64,000 bases of DNA from a virus, in the IMG/VR virus record IMGVR_UViG_3300011113_000640, positions 124,001 through 188,000 of that record. One strand, written 5' to 3'. Positions 58,601 to 64,000 of this stretch are shown piece after piece (within the stretch, counting starts at the first letter, position 1; the number at the start of each line of letters is the position of its first letter). Position numbers and translations under genes: made by a program. Below the pieces are notes generated by a model. The model saw only the letters and a list, made by a program, of their open reading frames with translations, ran no database searches and was not told the origin of the DNA.

Positions 58601-61264
58601 TGTTCCGCCTGTGGCAAGATTTCCACCAGTGATAGTACCAGTTGTACTTAAACTTGTGCCTGTGGCAGCACCAATGTTGGGTGTGGTCAAGTTTGCACCG
58701 GCTTTGACCGAGATATTGCCAAACCCATCAAAGGCTGTGGTGTTGTTGTCAACCCTGGCACTGATCACTGTGCCGTTGATGTCAATACCGTTGCCTTCTG
58801 TGTAGACCTGTGTCTGGCTGAATTGAGCAAATGTGATCTGACTGGTGCCAAATGTGATGGTGCCCGAAGGTGAGTCAACGATGTATGCTGATCCTGCATT
58901 GACATTACCGCTGGTGACAAAGAAGTAATCGTTTATGCTCAGTGTGTTTGCACTGGCTGGTCCATAGGTGTCAGTGTCCGAGCTACGTGTGATTGCCGTG
59001 GCATTGGAATAGACATAGATACCGTTGAATACTGCGTTGCCTTCGTCTTTGACCAGGATTCTTGTGCCCACGGTCTGCACGTTGGCTGTGTCAATGGTGG
59101 TAAAGGTTCCGGTGGTCTGGATGTAAGCACCCACACCGTTTGATACACCGTTGGGTTGAGTATAGGTAATAGTACCGCCTGTGGCTGTGGCCAAGGTGGT
59201 GTTGGTGGCCGCAACCACTGCTTGGTGATAGCTGATGGCCGTGGTAACCAATTGATCCACATAGAATTTGGAAGTGGCTGCTGTGTTGCCTGCCGGCTGG
59301 AGAGCCAGGCCCAAGATTTGTTTGTTATTCAAGACCACATTGGCAGCAGATTCAATGTTGATGTTGCCCGAAGCATTTACTATGCTCAAGCCTGAACTGC
59401 TGTATAATTGTGCGGTGTTGACATTGGCACCAGTGATGTTGCCTGTGGCTGATACCAGACCTCCAGTGAGTATGTTGCCACCAGTGACGTTGCCTGACAC
59501 ACTGGCTGTTCCGCCAGTGGCCAAGTTGCCACCAGTGATTGTGCCTGTTGCTGAAACTGTTCCGCCTGTGGCAAGGTTGCCAGTTGTGGCGGTACCACTG
59601 ACACTTAAATCAGTCAATGTGCCCACAGAAGTAAGGCTTGAGAATAAAACATTGGGACTTAGTGTATTACCCAATAAAGCGTTAGCGTTAACAGCACTGG
59701 CAGTAACGCCTGTCAAGAATGCACCGTTGCCAAGAAAGAAATTGTTGGTAGAAATATTGCCTGTGGCTGAAACTGTGCCACCTGTGTCCAAATTACCGCC
59801 CGTTACAGTGCCACTGGCACTGACTGTTCCACCAGTGTTTACGTTGCCCACTGTGGCTGTGCCTGTGGCAGATAGCAATCCTGCTGTGCGTATGTTACCG
59901 CTGGTGACGTTGCCCGTGGCACTGATATTGCCAGCGGTGCCAATAAAGCCACCTGTGATTGTGCCAGTTGCTGAAATTATCCCATTAGTGACAAGGTTGC
60001 CTACTGTGGCATTTTGTGCAATGTTGGCAGTTATTCCAGATAATGCTGCACCTGTGATGTCACCTGTGGCACTGACAAGACCACCAGTGAGCAGGTTGCC
60101 GCCTGTGACATTGCCTGTGGCAGTCAGTGGACCGGTGGCAAAATTTGCGGGTGTGACACCGTCATCACGAGTGACTGTGAACACATTAGGACCGGCTTCT
60201 TGGATCTGTAGATTGCCCAAATGAACTGGGCCTGCCAAATAAAGTTGATTCCACCGACTGGTGGTTGTGCCCAAATTATAGGTCACGTTGGCTGTGGGTA
60301 TGACATTGCCACTTGCTGAAACGTTGGCACCAGTGATATCGCCGGTGGCGCTGACAGTGCCACCTGTGGCCAAGTTTCCACCAGTTACTGTGCCGGTTGA
60401 GCTTACAGTGCCAGTGACTGTGACAGCATTGGTAGTTTTGTTAAATCTAAATCCAGCAGTGGAATTGGCCAGACCATTGTCATTGAACAGCACATCTGTA
60501 TTGCCACCACCTATGACAAGATTACCAGAAACGTTTCCAAAAAAGTTTGCAGCCGTGACATTACCTGTGGCGCTGACATTTCCTGCTGTGTTGATGTTGC
60601 CACCAGTGATGGTTCCTGTGGCACTGACTGTTCCACCAGTGGCTACATTGCCCACAGTGGCTGTGCCAGTTGCACTAACAGTTCCGCCAGTGGCCAAGTT
60701 GCCACCCGTGACTGTACCAGTAGAGCTAATCAAGCCCACTGTGGTTATGTTAGCGCCAGTGATGTTGCCGGTGACATTGAGAGCACTGATAATATTGCCG
60801 CTCAAGCTGGTAGTGCCAGCTACTGTGAGATTGCCACCTACAACAGTGTTGGCTGAATGTAGATTGGCATAGCTGGTAATGGTAATAACTGTGTTTGATT
60901 CTGCGGTGCTGGTAAAGGCCGTGATAAATTCACCAGCGCTTTCGTCCCACACAAAGGCTATGTTTTCGCTGGATCCGCGTTGGCCAATGTAGCCGATGTC
61001 AACTGTGGGGCTACCGGTCTGTCCAGATCCCAACAGTAAAATTGGGTCTTCAATGGTGGTGATGGTGGTGTCAATGGCTGTGGTGTTGCCTTGTACCGTG
61101 AGGTTGCCAGTAATGGTCAGGTTTGATCCATAGGTAAGATTGTTGGCGATCTTGGTGGCTGTGATCGAGTAGTTTTGCAGTTTGGTACCTGCATTGATAC
61201 CCACATATAGGTTGCCTGATTGTGCATCAGTGACTTGATTGTTATTAATTCTTGTGACGGCCAT
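55694..61264 (-). CDS. Giant tail-fibre-like protein built of 17-residue repeats, 1,856 aa
   Basis: The N terminus has NQVTDAQSGNLYVGINAG and VGGNLTVAGTTSL segments. The bulk is made of about 30-35 copies of the consensus S-A-T-G-x-[IVA]-T-G-G-N-[LIV]-x-T-G-G-x-V, period 17, with one run of ten or eleven adjacent copies (about 57,730-58,240), other runs of 2-5, and interspersed globular modules (PNGVSNGVGAYIQTTGTF, VTVGANVNAANFNGN). A 150-residue C-terminal module is shared with the 368-aa protein. This is expected to form a long beta-helical or trimeric shaft. Start ATG 61264 with GGAGA SD; preceded by a 92-nt leader. Confidence 0.75.
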   Translation of the reverse strand: MAVTRINNNQVTDAQSGNLYVGINAGTKLQNYSITATKIANNLTYGSNLTITGNLTVQGNTTAIDTTITTIEDPILLLGSGQTGSPTVDIGYIGQRGSSENIAFVWDESAGEFITAFTSTAESNTVITITSYANLHSANTVVGGNLTVAGTTSLSGNIISALNVTGNITGANITTVGLISSTGTVTGGNLATGGTVSATGTATVGNVATGGTVSATGTITGGNINTAGNVSATGNVTAANFFGNVSGNLVIGGGNTDVLFNDNGLANSTAGFRFNKTTNAVTVTGTVSSTGTVTGGNLATGGTVSATGDITGANVSASGNVIPTANVTYNLGTTTSRWNQLYLAGPVHLGNLQIQEAGPNVFTVTRDDGVTPANFATGPLTATGNVTGGNLLTGGLVSATGDITGAALSGITANIAQNATVGNLVTNGIISATGTITGGFIGTAGNISATGNVTSGNIRTAGLLSATGTATVGNVNTGGTVSASGTVTGGNLDTGGTVSATGNISTNNFFLGNGAFLTGVTASAVNANALLGNTLSPNVLFSSLTSVGTLTDLSVSGTATTGNLATGGTVSATGTITGGNLATGGTASVSGNVTGGNILTGGLVSATGNITGANVNTAQLYSSSGLSIVNASGNINIESAANVVLNNKQILGLALQPAGNTAATSKFYVDQLVTTAISYHQAVVAATNTTLATATGGTITYTQPNGVSNGVGAYIQTTGTFTTIDTANVQTVGTRILVKDEGNAVFNGIYVYSNATAITRSSDTDTYGPASANTLSINDYFFVTSGNVNAGSAYIVDSPSGTITFGTSQITFAQFSQTQVYTEGNGIDINGTVISARVDNNTTAFDGFGNISVKAGANLTTPNIGAATGTSLSTTGTITGGNLATGGTISGTGTITGGNVATGGTVSATGTATAGNLATGGTISGTGNVTGGNILTGGIVSATGNITTAGYYFGNGFFLAGVANATSAQKLVNGTSNVDIPVTDGNVLIGVGGTPNVAVFATAGVYVTGVTSATGTATVGNLATGGTVSAGGNITGANIRTTGAISATGAATVGNLFTGGTISATGTITGGNLETGGTANVSGTVTGGNLATGGTASATGTVTGGNLATGGTVSAAGTATVGNLVTGGVVSAIGTVTGGNIATSGTVSATGTATVGNLGTGGTVSSTGNILTSANVSATGNVFAANFFGNISGNLSSPGADTQVIFNDNGTANATSGFTFNKTSNTVTVGANVNAANFNGNVFGTSVSASGTVTAASTVGGVITGTSASVSGTVTAASTVGGVITGSSASVSGNITGANLALTSGTIDGPAAGRITINGSDIDTDFAVDGDTLANVFYVDAGTGTASFGSSTQVTNAIVNFDTTTSFKTPVGNTAQRPATGVTGMFRFNTTTDSLEVYDNTQWTSVGVPAFTVITDQQFNGDGSTVSFTLTANATTAGTIVSINGVQQIPITAYSVSGVTLLFTEAPAPGDLIDVRNLTTTTTVTTISNSSGNASVSVSDSSATVNIVGDLEVTGNATILGNVATDLIQNGTSRIEIPEANGNIHFDVNAANDVLNISQFNSVFSGNILPAANVTYDLGTATRRWKDLYLANSTIYLGNAQISANATAIVMTNPAGGQTVLAGATTSSSVAGNITGGNVLTGGIVSATGNITGSFFIGNGSQLTGIDATSIQSGTSNVKVLSSGGNIAVNVAGSGIVTFTSAGIINNMGNAVGNIGNSTGYFNTIFAKATSAQYADLAEKYAADADYAPGTVVMFGGSAEVTLCVNDGCSRVAGVISTNPSYRMNDGLQSEHTAMVALTGRVPTSVTGTVRKGDMMVSAGNGTARAEANPQVGTVIGKALADSEGDAVIEVVVGRV
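57730..58240. repeat. Tandem 51-bp repeats of the giant fibre gene
   Basis: The longest run of adjacent 51-bp (17-codon) units, about ten, each with minor changes; the key motif in the protein is TGGNLATGG. Shorter runs lie elsewhere between 57,300 and 60,800. Confidence 0.75.
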
Positions 61265-61295
61265 TTTTGGTCTCCAGTTCGCCTTTTAACACCCC

Positions 61296-61316
61296 TAGCA
61301 AGCGGTTTTCTTGCTA
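61296..61316 (-). promoter_or_regulatory. Hairpin in the leader of the giant fibre gene
   Basis: TAGCAAG-loop-CTTGCTA (7 bp perfect, 7-nt loop). A second, separate palindrome TGCGAATTCGCA lies at 61335-61346. Confidence 0.45.
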
Positions 61317-61356
61317 TAATAATTCTTCTAGCCATGCGAATTCGCAGGCTATGACT

Positions 61357-61362
61357 TATTTA
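61357..61362 (-). promoter_or_regulatory. Late promoter of the giant fibre gene
   Basis: GTAAATAAG on the minus strand, leaving a 92-nt leader to the ATG at 61264. Confidence 0.45.
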
Positions 61363-61413
61363 CCAGAGCCCAATAAAAAGGCAAATTGTGTGGTGATTTT
61401 TGAGAGTGTTAGC

Positions 61414-61995
61414 TCAGGGTTGAATACCCAAAATGCTGACAAAATCTGTGAGATTTTCGTGTTGCAAGTTTGAGATTTTGTCTAGCTCGGCAATTCTGGC
61501 CGTGGTATCTCCGTAGACTCTTACAAATTGTGTGTGCGGATAATCTGCGCAGATTTCTGTGATTTGCCGTATCCAGTTGCCGGCAAAGGTGGGCGGATGT
61601 GCAGATGTTTTGTAAAATTCTGTGTCTGCATACACATTGTTGAACTGGTTGTTTTCTCGAGGGCCCATGTCAAAACCCAGCAGATATACCATAGTGTGCC
61701 CATGGTCAGCGGCCAAGGCCACGGCGTTGGGCCCTGAGCTGTAGCCATGATATTTACGAAGCACGGCTTGAGCTTCCAGGCCCGGCAAGGGTCGTCGGGT
61801 GTGGAACTGATTGTGTTTGGCATAGCCAGATTCCTGAATGGCTGTGGCTATGGGCTGGTCTGTGGCCACCAGGACATCGGGCGTAAACTCTCTGTACAAG
61901 GCGTTGCACCCATAGATTTTTCCAAATTGTTTTAGCCATACAAGATCTACGTTGCGACGGCTGACTCCGTTTCCTAACACAAAAGCAGTGCTCAT
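61414..61995 (-). CDS. DUF115/motility-accessory-like glycan protein, 193 aa
   Basis: MSTAFVLGNGVSRRNVDLVWL is a Gly-rich nucleotide-binding opening (LGNGVSR), then IYGCNALYREFTPDVLVATDQPI, a segment recurring in phage sugar-modification proteins with a GCNA motif, and YLLGFDMGPRENN. The C terminus is helical. The related 221-aa gene at 51826 shares the YLLGFDM-like strand. Its ATG directly follows the T-run of the terminator at 61998-62029, without an SD, so translation must depend on readthrough or a leaderless start. Role in glycan decoration is inferred. Confidence 0.5.
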   Translation of the reverse strand: MSTAFVLGNGVSRRNVDLVWLKQFGKIYGCNALYREFTPDVLVATDQPIATAIQESGYAKHNQFHTRRPLPGLEAQAVLRKYHGYSSGPNAVALAADHGHTMVYLLGFDMGPRENNQFNNVYADTEFYKTSAHPPTFAGNWIRQITEICADYPHTQFVRVYGDTTARIAELDKISNLQHENLTDFVSILGIQP

Positions 61996-61997
61996 AA

Positions 61998-62029
61998 AAA
62001 ATCCCCACTGTACTTATTGTGGGGATTTT
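61998..62029 (-). terminator. Terminator between the 264-aa virion gene and the DUF115-like gene
   Basis: 11-bp stem AAAATCCCCAC / GTGGGGATTTT with 10-nt loop; on the minus strand the T-run ends right at the ATG (61995) of the next gene. Confidence 0.75.
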
Positions 62030-62047
62030 GGGTTGGCTACAAAAAAA

Positions 62048-62839
62048 TTAAGTCTTGTAGTTTTCTACGATAGCAAGATCCAGGTTGCCTGTGCTGAGCT
62101 GGCTGGTGCCTGCCCATGTGTCAACTTCGGCGCCCGACTTGGCTGTAACGCCTTCGTCGCTGAAGAAGTTGGCTGCAAACTCAACATCGTTGACCACTTG
62201 TGCATAATTCCAAACATCGCCGGTGTTGGCATTGCCACCTGTGGCACCGCCAGCAAAGTTCTGCAAGAACTTGTTGGTCAGTTTGCTGATTGGTGTTTCA
62301 GAAGAATCGTTGCTGAAGTAGCTGATGCTCATGTTACCAGCTGTGGGGCTTAAATCGCTGGTAAGAACACAGATACCTACTGCGTTTACACGACCAGAAC
62401 CTGTGGAGCCCAAGGCAGCTGTGGCTGTGAAGATGGTTCCAAGTGCTGCGTTTGGAGCACCATAGCTGGCCCAGTCTGTGTTGCCTACCACTGTGATACG
62501 ATAGGCTTGATTGGCTACCAAGGCTGTTCGGCTTGTGATATCTGCCACCAAGAATTTGTGTGAACCTTTTTGACGTATGATCTGTCCATCGGCTTCAGCG
62601 AATCCTGTCACAAACACACGACACTTGACAATAGGATAGTTGGTGCTGGCCACGGTAGGAGGCTGAGCTCCGCCAACCACGCCTAGATATTCCGTGGCCG
62701 AATCCCATACAGGACTAGGGTACACAGGTGCTGTCAAACTAGTTAGTGCATTGAAACCAATGTCTACACCTGGATTTGCACCGGTAGTAGAATTATAACC
62801 AGTTTCGATAATTTTTTTAATTTTGAGAGGACGTCCCAT
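62048..62839 (-). CDS. Virion surface or fibre-type protein, 263 aa
   Basis: Start ATG 62839 (MGRPLKIKKIIETGYN), chosen because AAGGAGAA lies at good spacing; the frame also extends to 62866. The opening MGRPLKI is a hallmark of a family of abundant structural proteins in aquatic T4-like phages. It has beta-rich segments KCRVFVTGFAEADGQI, QAYRITVVGNTDWASYG and GRVNAVGICVLTS, and a DVEFAANFFSDEGVTA stretch. A structured 92-nt leader and strong SD point to high late expression; maybe a head decoration protein. Confidence 0.65.
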   Translation of the reverse strand: MGRPLKIKKIIETGYNSTTGANPGVDIGFNALTSLTAPVYPSPVWDSATEYLGVVGGAQPPTVASTNYPIVKCRVFVTGFAEADGQIIRQKGSHKFLVADITSRTALVANQAYRITVVGNTDWASYGAPNAALGTIFTATAALGSTGSGRVNAVGICVLTSDLSPTAGNMSISYFSNDSSETPISKLTNKFLQNFAGGATGGNANTGDVWNYAQVVNDVEFAANFFSDEGVTAKSGAEVDTWAGTSQLSTGNLDLAIVENYKT

Positions 62840-62885
62840 TTTTGTTTTCTCCTTAAAGAAGCCCAATGCGAGTTCTAGTCGCTAC

Positions 62886-62925
62886 GCGGTGGGGTTAATC
62901 ACCGCATAAAACGCAGGATTGCGTT
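62886..62925 (-). promoter_or_regulatory. Tandem hairpins in the leader of the 263-aa virion gene
   Basis: GCGGTG-loop-CACCGC (62886-62905) and AACGCA-GGAT-TGCGTT (62910-62925), upstream of the SD. Such hairpins at the 5' end can protect mRNA. Confidence 0.5.
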
Positions 62926-62931
62926 GACAAG

Positions 62932-62939
62932 TATTTATG
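62932..62939 (-). promoter_or_regulatory. Late promoter of the 263-aa virion gene
   Basis: CATAAATA on the minus strand, 92 nt before the ATG at 62839. Confidence 0.6.
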
Positions 62940-62973
62940 GCAAGGCAAATATTTTAGGTCAGTACATACAAAT

Positions 62974-62979
62974 TAAATA
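62974..62979 (+). promoter_or_regulatory. Late promoter of the TPR-glycosyltransferase
   Basis: TTAAATAG on the plus strand, 5 nt before the ATG at 62985; divergent with the box at 62932-62939. Confidence 0.45.
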
Positions 62980-62984
62980 GAACC

Positions 62985-64000
62985 ATGCATACAGAAGAAC
63001 TCATAGCGTTAGGCAATCAAGCCCGAGAAGACAACAATCCAGAATTGGCCTTGCAGTACTATGTGCAGGCCTTGACTCAAGATCGCAATTCGGCAAGTGC
63101 ATTCAACAACTATGGCAATGTTTTGAGAGAGTGCGGTGATCCTGCGGGTGCCATACCTTTCTTGCAACGAAGCATAACTTTGGCTCCAGAGCATCCCACT
63201 GCGCAATTCAATTTGGCTGTGGCCTACTTGCTCATGGGCGACTACGAGCGCGGTTGGCCACAGTACGAAACACGCTGGAACTACGAACACCTGGCTGGCA
63301 CGTTGCCCAATTACACACAACCGCGTTGGACTGGACAAGATGTCCGAGACAAAACTGTGTTGATCATGGGCGAGCAAGGTCACGGTGACAACATACAGTT
63401 TGTGAGATTTGTTGAGGATATTAAAACCCGCGGCGCCCGAGTTATCTTGGCAGTCAGCGCCAGCCTCAAACCCTTGTTGCAGGGAGAGGCCATACCCGAC
63501 ATTGTTTGCCCGGGCGACGCCTTGCCAGAGTTTGATTATTGGATTCCCATAATGAGCATACCTGCTGTAGTGGGTAGCACCTTGGAAAATCTTGCTCCTG
63601 TGCAGTATTATCTCACAGCCGACACAGCATTACAACGTACCTGGCAACAACGCCTGGGACCAAAAACTCGCTTGCGTGTGGGCTTCTGTTGGTCGGGCCG
63701 CAGAGACACCTGGATCAATCGTCACAAAGGCATGCCTTTTGCAACCATGTTAGAACTGATAAAAAGAAATCCCACGTATGAATGGGTCAATCTGCAGTGC
63801 GATTGTACCCCTGAAGAAGAAGAAGCCCTGGTAGCTGCAGGAGTCACAGCTTATCCAGGTAGCATACAGAGCTTTGCAGATTCAGCGGCCTTGCTCATGC
63901 ACATGGATGTAGTCTTGAGTGTGGACACCGCTGTGGCGCACCTGGCCGGTGCATTGGGCAGACCTGTGTGGGTCATGCTGAGTCAATATGCTTTGGATTG
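62985..64000 (+). CDS. TPR-glycosyltransferase (OGT-like), partial at right edge
   Basis: The frame is open from ATG 62985 to the window end (338 residues visible). Residues 1-100 contain tetratricopeptide-like repeats: LALQYYVQALTQDRNSASAFNNYGNVLRE and AIPFLQRSITLAPEHPTAQFNLAVAYLLMGDYERGWPQYETRW (quoted in parts: NNYGNVLREC, LAPEHPTAQFNLAVAYLLMG). The rest is a GT-B fold with MGEQGHGDNIQF, LRVGFCWSGR and VDTAVAHLAGALGRPVWVML, the last being the GT9/GT41 nucleotide-sugar region. It probably glycosylates proteins or LPS-type acceptors. Encoded divergently from the 263-aa virion gene. Confidence 0.85.
   Translation, partial: MHTEELIALGNQAREDNNPELALQYYVQALTQDRNSASAFNNYGNVLRECGDPAGAIPFLQRSITLAPEHPTAQFNLAVAYLLMGDYERGWPQYETRWNYEHLAGTLPNYTQPRWTGQDVRDKTVLIMGEQGHGDNIQFVRFVEDIKTRGARVILAVSASLKPLLQGEAIPDIVCPGDALPEFDYWIPIMSIPAVVGSTLENLAPVQYYLTADTALQRTWQQRLGPKTRLRVGFCWSGRRDTWINRHKGMPFATMLELIKRNPTYEWVNLQCDCTPEEEEALVAAGVTAYPGSIQSFADSAALLMHMDVVLSVDTAVAHLAGALGRPVWVMLSQYALD

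Noticed and set aside
55694-61264. Possible CRISPR or tandem satellite
   Set aside because: Units of 51 bp are in frame, diverged and translate to a 17-residue protein repeat; there are no unique spacers.
1-64000. tRNA, rRNA, integrase, attachment sites and lysis genes
   Set aside because: I looked for cloverleaf-type stems, tyrosine/serine recombinase motifs and endolysin/holin patterns and saw none I can support; the small two-TM protein at 7863-8087 is not called a holin because there is no lysis neighbour.

Overview
The window is an interior piece of a large T4-like contractile-tailed phage genome (Caudoviricetes), open at both ends and almost wholly coding. The assignment rests on recognisable T4 core genes: UvsW, UvsX and UvsY, gp32, both terminase subunits (gp16, gp17), gp4, tube gp19, sheath gp18, the neck and tail-completion proteins gp13/gp14/gp15, and a gp1-type dNMP kinase. 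T4-like late promoters (TATAAATA type) recur throughout. The gene complement, the fibre proteins built on GN-rich repeats and the many sugar-modifying enzymes resemble T4-like phages of aquatic bacteria. The host cannot be named from the sequence, and no photosynthesis genes, tRNAs, integrase or CRISPR are present.

Layout: <1-598 is a partial virion protein. 659-5857 is a replication/recombination block (uvsW, a probable gp62-like clamp-loader subunit, conserved unknowns, and a 189-aa miniature of the bacterial DnaE polymerase core). 5874-8087 holds a possible sulfotransferase, an AAA+ ATPase and a small membrane protein. 8214-15958 is a glycan island: at least six glycosyltransferase-like genes, a cytidylyltransferase-cupin fusion and a methyltransferase. 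15955-19677 holds uvsY, an acidic partner, uvsX and gene 32. 19835-24969 holds a large conserved virion-type protein, the terminase large subunit, a radical SAM protein and an exported nuclease. 24985-33031 holds virion proteins and a cluster of predicted internal head proteins with T4-like capsid-targeting N termini, plus an Ntn-hydrolase and the small terminase. 33035-39093 is the gp4-tube-sheath block. 39193-48008 is mixed: kinase, exonuclease, an AT-rich cassette with a 2OG oxygenase and a B12-type radical SAM enzyme, gp13, an amidinotransferase homologue and others. 48054-51851 runs rightward: a GIY-YIG homing endonuclease, gp14, gp15 and a Nudix hydrolase. 51826-62839 is the fibre region with three repeat-rich proteins. 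The right edge is a TPR-glycosyltransferase that runs off the window.

Regulation: nine sigma70-type promoters with 16-17 bp spacers sit mainly before replication or accessory genes; T4-like late promoters sit before virion and glycan genes. In about seventeen cases the -10 or TAAATA box lies only 4-10 nt before the ATG, so many mRNAs should be leaderless or nearly so, whereas several virion genes have longer leaders with a clear Shine-Dalgarno. Several late promoters contain the stop codon of the preceding gene.

The most unusual elements are the mini-DnaE protein, the leaderless promoter architecture, the CTS-bearing internal-protein cluster with an embedded Ntn-hydrolase, the glycan/small-molecule modification suite (including an amidinotransferase and two radical SAM enzymes), and the fibre built of 17-residue repeats.
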